Positions 17,720-27,000 of a stretch of 34,553 bases of DNA are shown one piece after another; within the stretch, counting starts at the first letter, position 1, and every line of letters starts with the position of its first letter. Origin of the DNA: Methanosarcina sp. (GTDB lineage Archaea > Halobacteriota > Methanosarcinia > Methanosarcinales > Methanosarcinaceae). Below the pieces are notes generated by a model that ran no database searches, was not told the DNA's origin, and worked only from the letters and a program-made list of their open reading frames with translations. The stretch covers positions 1 to 34,553 of the forward strand of contig NZ_JAQUVZ010000039.1 in the NCBI RefSeq assembly GCF_028693135.1, in the 5' to 3' direction. The translations under genes and the position numbers were made by a program.

Positions 17720-18640
17720 TTGACCAGTATAAAATTAAACCCTGAAGGAAAAAAGATCGGATCGATTCTTACAATCGTTCTGATCATAGGGCTTACCCTC
17801 TTTGCGGCAGGCTGTGCAGAACAAGGAGATGAAGCTGTAGAAGGAGCAGAAGGAGCAGAGTTAAGCGAGCCTGTGAAAATAGGATATGTCTTATGGGACG
17901 GTGAGATTGCAAGTACCAATGTGATGCAGCAGGTGCTCGAACAGGCAGGGTATGAAGACGTTGAAATCATTGCAGTTGATGTAGGTCCCCTTTATCAGGG
18001 GCTCGCTGACGAGCAGTTTGATTTCACCACATCTGCCTGGCTTCCCTATACCCACCAGACCTACTGGGAAACTTACGGAGACCGGCTCGACTCTGTCCAT
18101 ACAAACCTCGAAGACTGCAGGATAGGGCTTGTTGTGCCTTCCTATGTAACTATCAACTCCATTGAAGAGCTCAACTCTGAAAAGGATAAATTTGACGGGA
18201 AGATAATCGGCATTGACCCCGGAGCAGGCATCATGCAGGTATCCGAAAACGCAATTTCCGAGTATGGCCTTGATATGGAGCTTGTCTCAGGCAGCAGTGC
18301 TGCGATGACCGCTTCCTTGAAAAAAGCCATTGACTCCGAAGAATGGGTAGTTGTGACCCTCTGGTCTCCCCACTGGTCTTTTAACCGCTGGGACCTCAAG
18401 TACCTTGATGACCCTAAAGGCGTTTACGGCGAGGCTGACCACGTTGAAACCCTGGCGAGGCTCGGGCTCGAAGAAGAAAAGCCCAATCTCTATGGCATCC
18501 TTACTCGCTTCCAGTGGACCCATGACGATATCCAGGCAGTAATGGTGGACATTGAAAGCGGAATGGCACCTGAAGAAGCCGCAGCAAATTGGGTAAAGAG
18601 TAACCCTGAAAAAGTCAATGAATGGATCGGAGAGAAGTAA
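17720..18640 (+). CDS. proX: Betaine-binding lipoprotein of the ABC transporter (ProX/OtaC-like)
   Basis: 306 aa. It binds the osmolyte outside the membrane and delivers it to the permease. The N-terminus has a signal peptide with lipobox LFAAGC (Cys at residue 32), then an OpuAC-type binding fold from KIGYVLWDGEIAS onward. Several tryptophans and tyrosines in TSAWLPYTHQTYWETYG and TLWSPHWSFNRWDL could form the aromatic cage for the trimethylammonium group. The start is TTG at 17720 with a weak AGGT upstream; no ATG lies before the signal sequence. It lies 249 bases after the permease and is probably co-transcribed. Confidence 0.92.
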   Translation: MTSIKLNPEGKKIGSILTIVLIIGLTLFAAGCAEQGDEAVEGAEGAELSEPVKIGYVLWDGEIASTNVMQQVLEQAGYEDVEIIAVDVGPLYQGLADEQFDFTTSAWLPYTHQTYWETYGDRLDSVHTNLEDCRIGLVVPSYVTINSIEELNSEKDKFDGKIIGIDPGAGIMQVSENAISEYGLDMELVSGSSAAMTASLKKAIDSEEWVVVTLWSPHWSFNRWDLKYLDDPKGVYGEADHVETLARLGLEEEKPNLYGILTRFQWTHDDIQAVMVDIESGMAPEEAAANWVKSNPEKVNEWIGEK

Positions 18641-18948
18641 ATTTCTCTTCCATTTTCCATTTATTTTTTTTCGCCTAATTTTTTATTTTCACTGTCTGTC
18701 TTTTCTTTCTATCTTCATTTTCTTTCTATCTTCATTTTCTTTTATTTTCATCCTTTTCCAGGGCGGTTTGTTCGAATAGCTACAGGTCACAGCCGCCGTA
18801 CAGTAGCAGTATAATATGGTATAGTAGCAGTATAGTATCATTGCACAGTATCATTGCACAGTATCATTGCACAGTATTATTACAGTAGAATAGCAGTACA
18901 GTTAATAGCTTCAGAAAAAGCAAAAGACACTAATCCGGGGTCACTTTT
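18641..18948 (+). other. Intergenic region with T-rich tract and short tandem repeats
   Basis: It begins with a pyrimidine-rich, T-tract terminator-like zone (18641-18755) that contains a repeated TTTTCTTTCTATCTTCA. Next come AGTAGCAGTAT-type repeats (18802-18835), then three copies of GTATCATTGCACA (18835-18873). TATA-like motifs occur within the repeats, so the promoter of the next gene may lie here. Confidence 0.5.
18835..18873 (+). repeat. Three 13-bp tandem repeats upstream of the MtaA paralogue
   Basis: GTATCATTGCACA is repeated exactly three times, followed by a degenerate fourth copy (GTATTATTACAG). It lies about 80 bases before the start codon. Confidence 0.8.
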
Positions 18949-19983
18949 ATGGAAAAACCGAACTTCAGGACAGAGATGCTCAGAACCCTCGAAGGCAAAA
19001 CTCCCTCTCAGATACCGGTTGGCACCTTCACAACCGCGCCTGTACTCGAGCTTATGGACGTGAGCGGGGCGGCCAGGCCCGAGGCTGACAGTCAGCCTGA
19101 AAAGATGGCAGTACTTGCCTTTTCACAGTACGTAAATGCTTCTTTTGAAACCCTGAGGTACCCTTTTGATATGGTTGTGCTCGCAGAAGCCCTGGGCTGC
19201 ACAATTGACCCCGGCACGAAAGCGAAGCTCCCTGCTGTGCTTAAGGGTTCTATGGAAATCTCTCCTACAGTTCCGGAATTGCCTGAAGATCTCCTGGAAA
19301 GGGGCAGGATCCCTGCTGTCCTGAAAGCTACTGAAATCCTCAGGGAAAAAGCCGGCTCAAACCTTCCCCTCATTGTGGGCATGGAAGGCCCTGCCGATCT
19401 TGCAGCCTCTCTTTGTGGGACTACCCGTTTCCTGAAATGGACTATAAATAAGCCTCATATTGTGAAAAGGCTTGTCGAACTCTGCACAGATGCCTGCATT
19501 GTGTACGGCAGGGAATGCCTGAAAAGAGGAGCGGATGTGGTAGTCATCGCAGATGCCGTCTCCTCCCCGGTCATGATTTCCCCGGATGCTTTCAGAGACT
19601 TGATAAAACCGGGCATGAGCAGGATCCCGAAAGCTCTCGGGAGAGGAAAAAGTGTGCTTCACATCTGCGGAGCTGCAGATCCCATAATTGCAGACATGGC
19701 AGAGTGCGGGTTTGACGGGCTCAGCCTTGAGGAAGGCATAAAGGACCTGAAAAGCGCCGTGCATACAGCCCATGAATCCGGCGTTGTGGTAATTGGCAGC
19801 GTTTCAACGTCTCGGACCCTATTTGCCGGAAAGCCAGAAGATGTAAAGCGAGAAGCTTTTGAGTGCCTGGGAAGCGGGGTGGATGTCCTTGCTCCGGGCT
19901 GCGGGATTGCCCCGGAAACCCCACTTCGGAACCTGAAGGCTCTGGTGGAAGCAAGAAATGAGTTTTGCGGGAGAAATCGATGA
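18949..19983 (+). CDS. mtaA: Methylcobamide:coenzyme M methyltransferase, MtaA-like paralogue
   Basis: 344 aa, uroporphyrinogen-decarboxylase fold. It should transfer a methyl group from a methylated corrinoid protein to coenzyme M, feeding methylotrophic methanogenesis in the cytoplasm. The zinc ligands of the family are present: HIC gives His238 and Cys240, and APGCGIAP gives Cys318. Many stretches (ELMDVSGA, VLAEALGC, IADAVSSP, LKALVEAR) resemble MtaA more than MtbA as I remember them. No corrinoid protein or substrate-specific methyltransferase gene is adjacent, so its partner is unknown and it may be an auxiliary copy. ATG at 18949 has GGGG eight bases upstream. The symbol is by family resemblance only. 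Confidence 0.85.
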   Translation: MEKPNFRTEMLRTLEGKTPSQIPVGTFTTAPVLELMDVSGAARPEADSQPEKMAVLAFSQYVNASFETLRYPFDMVVLAEALGCTIDPGTKAKLPAVLKGSMEISPTVPELPEDLLERGRIPAVLKATEILREKAGSNLPLIVGMEGPADLAASLCGTTRFLKWTINKPHIVKRLVELCTDACIVYGRECLKRGADVVVIADAVSSPVMISPDAFRDLIKPGMSRIPKALGRGKSVLHICGAADPIIADMAECGFDGLSLEEGIKDLKSAVHTAHESGVVVIGSVSTSRTLFAGKPEDVKREAFECLGSGVDVLAPGCGIAPETPLRNLKALVEARNEFCGRNR

Positions 19984-20216
19984 GTTCAATCATTCGGATG
20001 TCTCTTTAAGTCACTAAGTCACTAAGTCATTCTAATATATTTCCCCGGTTATCTGGATGCCCTTTTTAGTCATCTCAATATATTGAATTGGTTATTCAGA
20101 TGCACATTTTAGGTATCCAGGTATACTTTCCAGAAAAAGCCGCCGGCTTCGAGGATGATGAGGGTGGAAATGCCCGAAAAACTCAAAAATAAATATTTTT
20201 CCGGGAAATTTACCAC

Positions 20217-20822
20217 TCAATTGGCCTGGAGAAGAGCCTCTGCCAGCTTTTTCCCGCTTTCAAAAGCCTTTTCGAGCAAAGCTTCATTCTTTGACACCGC
20301 CCCCTTTGCAAAGCACCCGGTAGCAAGGAATTTATCCAGCACATCATAACCCAGGGCCTCAAGAGGCATACCGAGGGCTTCGAGCGTAAAGCCCATTTCT
20401 TCAAGTTTTTCCTGTTCGCAGACTGTAAAAACAAGGGCCTTTCGTCCCTGGTCTCCAAGTTTGCTCGAGTAAGGTCCCGGACGTTCGTCAGTGAAATTGT
20501 AGTAAGGGTAGAGCCGGTCGATGAAGGCTTTCATCGGGGCGGTTACGTTGTAGTTGTAGGTGGGAGAGCCAAGGATAAGGCCTTTTGCGGCTTCGATCTC
20601 GGGGTAAAGGAGTTCCATTCCGTCGTGGAACCTGGTACAGGTCCCGGCTTTCCTGCACGCTTCGCAGCCGATGCAGGACTCTATCGAATATTCCCTTAAC
20701 AGGACTTTTTTCGTTTCAGCTCCTGCCGATTCCGCTCCTTTCAAAAAGCTATCAAGCAGGATGTCGGTATTCCCTCCTTTCCGGGGGCTTCCGCTTACTC
20801 CTAATATTTTTACGGCATTCAT
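20217..20822 (-). CDS. Iron-sulfur flavoprotein (Isf family, flavodoxin-like FMN reductase)
   Basis: 201 aa. The flavodoxin-like start ILGVSGSPRKGGNTD is the FMN phosphate loop. Cys50, Cys53, Cys56 and Cys62 form the compact CxxCxxCx5C cluster motif that binds a [4Fe-4S] centre in Methanosarcina Isf, and SPTYNYNVTAPMKAFIDR is the second flavin-contact region. Isf proteins move electrons between ferredoxin and acceptors including O2 or H2O2. The start ATG at 20822 has GAGGT about seven bases upstream. It is convergent with the MtaA-like gene and divergent from the TPR gene at 21069. Confidence 0.88.
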   Translation of the reverse strand: MNAVKILGVSGSPRKGGNTDILLDSFLKGAESAGAETKKVLLREYSIESCIGCEACRKAGTCTRFHDGMELLYPEIEAAKGLILGSPTYNYNVTAPMKAFIDRLYPYYNFTDERPGPYSSKLGDQGRKALVFTVCEQEKLEEMGFTLEALGMPLEALGYDVLDKFLATGCFAKGAVSKNEALLEKAFESGKKLAEALLQAN

Positions 20823-20969
20823 CGTGTAAACCTCATATTATGTCAGGGCTGGCGGGTTAAATAGGTTCCATAAAGAAGTCCCATTCTGTTGTAGAATCGG
20901 AGTAATAGAAGTTCAAGTCAGGATTAATGAACCTTATTAAATCTCAGAACATTATTTATTATAAAACTC

Positions 20970-20983
20970 CAGATATATATCTG
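20970..20983. promoter_or_regulatory. Perfect 14-bp palindrome in a divergent promoter region
   Basis: CAGATATATATCTG lies between the flavoprotein gene (minus) and the TPR gene (plus), next to TATA-like TTATTATAAAA (20956-20966). It is a candidate regulator site. Confidence 0.4.
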
Positions 20984-21003
20984 AACAATTATCAGGTTTA
21001 AAA

Positions 21004-21054
21004 AAACTAATTTTGAAACATAAACTAATTTTGAAACATAAACTAATTTTGAAG
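21004..21054 (+). repeat. 18-bp direct repeats just upstream of the TPR gene
   Basis: AAACTAATTTTGAAACAT occurs at 21004 and 21022, and its first 14 bases recur at 21040. The array ends 15 bases before the first possible start codon, so it lies in the leader. Confidence 0.85.
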
Positions 21055-21068
21055 ACGAATTCCGGATA

Positions 21069-21983
21069 ATGCAGGTTCAGTTACGAATTCCAATTCCGGA
21101 GATTCTAACACATGTGGATATGAGGCAAAAAATGGCAAAAATGGGAAAAATGGCAAACACACTTAGAGACCTTGACAGATCCGCCGAGGAGAACTACGGC
21201 AAAGCCAGGGTCTTTTTCAAGATGGGCAAATATGAAGAGGCTCTTGCTACCTGTGGGAAAGCTACGGATGCCTGGAAAAAAATGGCAGACCTGCTTTTTG
21301 AAAAGGGAAAGGAGGACAGCGGAAAAGAGTTACTTGAAAAAGTTCTGGAGGTTCGGTCCTGCCGTGGAATGTCTCTTTTCAAGCTCGGAAGATATGGAGA
21401 AGCTCTCGAGATTGTTGACGTTATTCTGAAAGTTAAACAAGACAGCCCGATCGAATGGTCTAACAGGGGTTTTGTGCTCTCTGCGCTCGGCAGGAATGAA
21501 GAAGCGCTTGAAGCCTTTGAAAAAGCGCTTTCTCTTGATCCCGCATCTCCCAAAATCCTGACCAGCAAAGGAGTTGTTTATTTCAGGATGGGACTCCCGG
21601 AAAAAGCCATGGAAACCTTCGACAAAGCCCTGGCAGCCGAACCCAAACAGGCTTCTGATTGGGCATGCAAACTTCCAAGGTTCAGTTTCTTTTCCCGAAA
21701 CAAGGCCCCCATCATGAGGCCTGACAATGCTGAGACCTGGCACTGGAAAGGCAATTTGTTTATGGAACTTGGGGAAAGAGAAAAAGCCCTGGACGCCTAC
21801 AAACATGCCCTCGAAAGCGATCCTGACCACCTGAATTCCCTCTTCCGGGGCGGTGGACTCCTCTGCGAAATCGGGGACTATAAAGAAGCTTACAAGTGCT
21901 ATGCTCGGACCCTTAAGTTAAGCCCTGGAAACGAAGCTGCAAAACAGGGAAAAGAGTTATGCGAGGCAAAGATCAACGAATGA
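21069..21983 (+). CDS. Tetratricopeptide repeat protein
   Basis: 304 aa. Several 34-residue TPR units are evident, for example SNRGFVLSALGRNEEALEAF, then TSKGVVYFRMGLPEKAMETF and WKGNLFMELGEREKALDAYK. No signal peptide or membrane segment is seen, so it is probably a cytoplasmic protein-interaction scaffold. The start is uncertain: ATG at 21069 lacks a good ribosome site, and methionines at about residues 18, 22 and 27 are alternatives. The partner is unknown and neighbouring genes give no clue. Confidence 0.8.
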   Translation: MQVQLRIPIPEILTHVDMRQKMAKMGKMANTLRDLDRSAEENYGKARVFFKMGKYEEALATCGKATDAWKKMADLLFEKGKEDSGKELLEKVLEVRSCRGMSLFKLGRYGEALEIVDVILKVKQDSPIEWSNRGFVLSALGRNEEALEAFEKALSLDPASPKILTSKGVVYFRMGLPEKAMETFDKALAAEPKQASDWACKLPRFSFFSRNKAPIMRPDNAETWHWKGNLFMELGEREKALDAYKHALESDPDHLNSLFRGGGLLCEIGDYKEAYKCYARTLKLSPGNEAAKQGKELCEAKINE

Positions 21984-22716
21984 GATATAGAACAGCCAGA
22001 ACAGCTTTAAATCGAATTATCCAGTATTCTCTTCTGCACCGCGCAAGGCTGTAGCCAGCCGCCGGCAATAAAAAAGATAACGCATGAACCGGCACTCCTA
22101 CTGGGTGAGATCAAATACTATCAAACCACGCCCTGGGCTAAGAAATATTTCCCTTGAATCCGGGACCCACTTTTCAATCCACAGGTAATAGGACGCCTCC
22201 GCCAGCTTGCCTGGCGGCCCGTTAAAAAAAGAAAGAATTGAAGAGAAAAAAGAAGTGAACGGAAGGAAGAAAGAAGAGACTTGAAAATAAGGAAAAAAGA
22301 AGAGACTTAAAAAATATTATTTTTCATATCGAGCAATTCTGTTTTTTTCATTCTTACGATTTTTCAGGATAATTCGCCGACCGGATTTTTCTGCCTCTTT
22401 TATTTTGACTTATCTTCTTTTTTAACTTCATCGGAATGGCCGCTCTTCGAGCGTGACAAGAACGACCCGGTATAGCTAATAATGTTGCACTTGTGAACTA
22501 TTTGTAATTCAGTCCTCTTGAGCGAATCTCGCTGCTAAAATCCATCCAGTAGTCCTCTTGAACGAACGAAGCGAGTGAAAAGGACCGCAAGCTCCCGAAT
22601 CGCAACTCGGGAGGTAAAGCTTATAGTTGCAGAGGCTGTTCAGATACAAAGGTTAAAAAGAATCTAAGTCCTAAAAAAGAATCTAAGTCCTAAATTTTGT
22701 GTTCCAGGGGTTAAAA
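21984..22716. other. Long intergenic region with hairpins and a structured repeat element
   Basis: About 730 bases without a gene. A seven-base-pair hairpin CCGCCAG-CTTGC-CTGGCGG (22199-22217), followed by an A-rich run, could form a small stable structure. The 22500-22625 part is a separate structured repeat. Nothing else is recognised. Confidence 0.5.
22511..22620. repeat. Structured repeat element, possible insertion-sequence end
   Basis: AGTCCTCTTGARCGAA occurs twice (22511 and 22551), the first followed by a small palindrome (AGCGA/TCGCT). The element ends in a perfect hairpin CTCCCGA (22592-22598) / TCGGGAG (22607-22613). Such terminal hairpins resemble the right ends of IS200/IS605-type elements, but no transposase gene is here. 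Confidence 0.4.
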
Positions 22717-23535
22717 ATGGAAAATATACTTCTCACTATTATGAAATTGAGCCTGTTTGAAACCCTCTGCGTTACAGGCTCTCTGATCCTTATTGGCATC
22801 ATCCTGGGTTTTATTGAGAATAGATCCAACTTCTATATCCAGAGTGTTTTTGGCATGAAAGGAATTATGATTACAGCCTGGATAGGCACCCCAATCCACG
22901 AACTTGGCCACCTGCTGATGTGCTATCTTTTCAAGCACAAGGTAAATGAATTCAAGCTCTTTCGCCTGAGACCCAGGGACGGAGTTCTCGGGTACGTCAA
23001 CCATAGCTGGAACCAGAAAAGCCTCTACCAGAATATAGGGAACTTTTTCATAGGCATGGGTCCCATCTTCAGTGGAACCTTCTCCCTGATCCTCGGGATG
23101 TACCTGTTCCTGCCTGATTCATTTGCTACTTTTGCAAACTATCTGACCCTTGGCTCCGGCCAGCTCGACTCCCGGACGTTATCGAGTATTTTCGTGCTGA
23201 CAGCCCAGCTTTTTAAAAGCATTTTTTCAGCAGAAAACCTGGTTTCCCCCGGTTTCTGGATCTATTTTGCCCTTGCAATAGGAATTTCTTCCCACATAGC
23301 CCTGAGCAAAGAAGACCTTAAAGGAGCAGGAAGAGGCCTGATTACAATATTCACTTTCATTTTACTGGTAAATGTGATTGCCCTTATTCTCAATGCCGAT
23401 TTTTCCAGCTTTTTTACCGGAATTCTTGCCTTAAATGTTTACCTTCTGGCGTTTTCAATGGTTTCGGTTGTGTTTTCTTCAATCAGGCTGGTTTTAAGTG
23501 CTTTTGTTTATGCGCTTGTGTCCAGTATCATGTGA
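22717..23535 (+). CDS. Membrane protein with HExxH metalloprotease motif (site-2-protease-like)
   Basis: 272 aa with about six hydrophobic segments. HELGH at residues 61-65, at the edge of a membrane segment (TAWIGTPIHELGHLLMC), is the zinc-binding motif seen in M50-type intramembrane proteases. The distal aspartate typical of that family is not clearly identifiable, so peptidase activity is an inference. ATG at 22717 with AGGGG six bases upstream is preferred to a GTG at 22699. It stands alone between long intergenic regions. Alternatively it is a non-protease membrane protein that keeps only the motif. Confidence 0.7.
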   Translation: MENILLTIMKLSLFETLCVTGSLILIGIILGFIENRSNFYIQSVFGMKGIMITAWIGTPIHELGHLLMCYLFKHKVNEFKLFRLRPRDGVLGYVNHSWNQKSLYQNIGNFFIGMGPIFSGTFSLILGMYLFLPDSFATFANYLTLGSGQLDSRTLSSIFVLTAQLFKSIFSAENLVSPGFWIYFALAIGISSHIALSKEDLKGAGRGLITIFTFILLVNVIALILNADFSSFFTGILALNVYLLAFSMVSVVFSSIRLVLSAFVYALVSSIM

Positions 23536-24090
23536 TTTGCAGCAATTTTTTCTCTAATAGTCAGGCGTAAAATTCTGGTTCATGCATCTTTGGTTAAGTG
23601 AGGAATCATGATAAATTGTATCCAGTTCCACAACAGTTTTCCAAAATTGTATCAGTAGAGGGGGTGGAGCAAGGTATCGATTTGAGTAAATTGGGCAAAA
23701 TTTGAGGCAGACTTCTGGTACAAAATCGATAGCCTTCAGGCAAGATAATTCCTTAACCGATGACCAATGAAGGTAACTCAAAAAAACGCAACGCTGTTTT
23801 GTGAAGATTTCTCACAACTGTTTCTTTTCTAAAATTGTCTTAACTAAAAAGAGTTTCTATTTTATAAAATTCCTTAAATAAGGGTCAAAAAAAGTAACAC
23901 CGTTTTGTAAATACTTGCATAATGTCTTTTAGGGAGTCACCATAACCAAAAATAAGTTAACTCTTGTTATAAAAGTGGAGTATTGCATCCACTCAGCCAA
24001 AATTTTGTAGATTTATAGATAAGTTTTTAGTTAGGTATAAAAATTTATATTAACGGAAATTAACTTGATAAGGTAAACCTTGGAGTACCT
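23536..24090 (+). other. Intergenic region and promoter of the TPR-GreAB-C-PIN gene
   Basis: 555 bases at the shift to AT-rich accessory sequence. A diverged direct repeat of about 30 bases (TCAAAAAAA-CRNAACRCYGTTTTGT type) occurs near 23778 and 23886. GTATAAAAATTTATA near 24036-24050 is a good TATA box for the next gene. A 75-codon minus-strand frame at 23554-23781 has no recognisable features. Confidence 0.45.
24036..24050 (+). promoter_or_regulatory. Probable TATA box of the TPR-GreAB-C-PIN gene
   Basis: GTATAAAAATTTATA lies about 45 bases before the start codon, implying a short leader. Confidence 0.45.
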
Positions 24091-27000
24091 ATGGATGCTG
24101 CATCTTCATCATTTCTTACTGGAGTGTTTTTAAAAGTTGTAAGTAGTATCATCTATTCAACTATGAAAAATAGTAAAAATAAAATTTTAAATTATTTGTT
24201 TAGTCCATCCAGTATTGAAAAACTCATATATGACAAAGTTGATTTTAAAACTGTTATTGAGAAAAATATAGAAATCGAGGATTTTCAAACAATTGTAAAC
24301 TTGGAATTATTAAGTAAATTCCTTAAAAGTAAAGAAGTTAGAGATATAATTCATCAAGTATATGATAATAATTCAGTTATCAACGAAGATGAAAGTTTAT
24401 CTGAATTAAAACGCAGTTTTTCTCTTTTGTTTGTAAAATCTCAAGAGACTCAAGAAAATGAAGATTTGTTTATCTTAGGTTCACAAATCTTTAATGCTTT
24501 AATCGAAGCATGTAACAAAGCTTTTTCTGACTCTATCATTTGTGATGAGAGCTTATCATCACATGAAGCAGCATCTATCTATCGAGAAAAAGTTCTACGT
24601 GACGATCATTTAATGTTGCACCAGGAACATGGCTACCTTTATAAAAAAATGGACCAACTGTGTGAAAATATAGAGCCAATAAGTAACTTAAGTAAAGAAT
24701 TGCTTGGGAGCGAATATCAAACTCAAATGAATACAATTAAAGAGTTTTTAGATGAACATAATCCAACAAAGGCTTTAGAATCTCTAAATAAATTGAAAAA
24801 TAAAGTTTGGGATGATTCATCTCCTAAAGTTAAGTATAATCTTTTAAGACTAGAAGCATCAGCTAACCTTCAACTTGATGAGTATAAAAATGCGGGAAAG
24901 TGCTTGTTACAAGCACGTCAATTTAATTCAGATGATGAAAAAGCAAAGGTTAACGCTGCATTTGGATTTCTTATACTGGGAGATAAATGCAATTCAGATA
25001 AATTGGCTCTTGATGTAGTTAAGACAAACCCCGCTAATGCTCGTGCATATTCAATTCTTATAAAAACTGGATATTATGATAATCTTGAACAAATTCCTTG
25101 TTACTTAAGGGATAATCAAGATGTTGCTTTAGCTCTTGGTTATTTTTATTACAAAAAAGAAGAACTTGATGAAGCGAAAAAATGGTTGGAAATAGCCATT
25201 GAAAACGAGACTGAGAACATTATAGAAGCTAGGCCATTTCTAGCTTCAGTATTACTTGAGAGAGTTTTATCTGATCCTAAAACTATTCGGGGAATTCAGT
25301 TAAACACAACTCATACAAAGGAAATAGAAAGATCTATTGAGCTGTTTACTGTTTCATGGAATTCAATCAATGATCAAAATCTACGAATCCTTAATTTACA
25401 TTGGTTAATAAATAGAGGAATTGAAAAGCGTCTTTTGGGAGATATTGAAGGATCAAAAGATGACATAAATTCTGCTTTTAATTTAGATCCTTCCAATTCA
25501 CAACTCCTTAAGTTCAAAGCTTTGATCGAGTTTGAGAGCGGTGAATTCAAAAAAGTAATTGATTTGCTTAAAGACAATGTTTACAATGAAAAAGAAATCG
25601 GAAATCTTATACTATATTTTGAATCGTTAAAAAAGCTGGGTAAGTTTACAGATGTTATTAATGAAATAAATGATTTTTTAAAACATAACCCGCAATTTGA
25701 TTCCAGGGACCACTTGGAAAGACTTCTTATTTACAATCATCTCGATTTAGATAATTTTGATGAAGCAAGAAAATTGGCAGAATTGCGAATGCAAGAAGGG
25801 CAAGAAAGTATCCAAAAAGTAATAGATCTTTCACGTGTAGAGCGAAGAGCAGGAAATCAAGAGAAGAGTATTTCCATTCTCAATAAGGCAAAAATTAATA
25901 TTTCTGGTTCTGAAAAATATGAAGAATTATTGGATCTTGCCGATGAGTTCCTTAAAATTAAGCAATTTGAAGATGCATGTGCAATTTATGAGATTTTTGT
26001 GAATGCGACTCAGATTACTGAATTAACCCATAAAATAGTAGAAGCCTATTATTTATCAGGTAACTTAGAAAAATCTTTGGGAATATGTAAAAATTTGAGA
26101 AGTAAGTTTGGACCTATAATCCATATCACTAATATTGAAATAGCTATATATAATGAAATTAATTGGCTGGAAGAAGAAAAAAAGGTTCTAATCGAGTATA
26201 TTGAACATTTTCCACAAGATATTGGAATGAAAATTAATTTAGCAATCTTAAACCAAAAATGTAATAATTATGATGAAGTAGATACATTTCTTAAAACATC
26301 ATTTAATGTCAATTCTATTCCTGTCGAACAAAGTCTTAATTTAGCTATTTTGTTTAATGAAAGAGGTCTATTCCAGAAGTCAATTGAGCTATTATATGAG
26401 TTAAGAAGAAATAATTTCGATAATGAAAAGGTGCATTTGCAATATATTAATTTAATGTTATATGAGAATAATAATAAGGAATGGCTCCATCCAGAAAAGG
26501 TTGATCTAAACTCAGTTGTAGTAATTGAAGAAAGAAACGGAAGGGAACAAAAATACATAATTGAGAATAGAGAAGATACAGACTCACAAAAAGGAGAACT
26601 AAATATAAAAAGTGCCTTTTATAAAAAAATCGCAGGTAAATCTGTAGGTGACAAAATCTCCGTAGGTCACTTTGTTTCTGAAGAAGTTACCATAAAAGAG
26701 ATAAAAAGCAAATATGTGTATGTATTTCAAGAAAGCTTTGAACAGTTTAATTATCTCTTTCCAAATACTCCAGCTTTATCCAAAATCTACACTGTTGACA
26801 AAGATCAAAAAGAATTTTCCCCAGAAGTGTTTATGAAAAAAATTAAGGAAAGTTTTCTTTTAAATGCACAACATAAAGAAAAGGCCATAAAATATTACCT
26901 TGAAAAAAGATTCGCTATTTGGGATGTTGCTAGTATTTGCGGCAGGGATATTTATGAACTTTGGTCCAGTTTTATAAAAGATCCTAATCTGGGGATTTAT

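Noticed and set aside
23554-23781. 75-codon minus-strand frame after the HExxH protease gene
   Set aside because: No ribosome site, no recognisable motif, and it lies in a decayed intergenic stretch.
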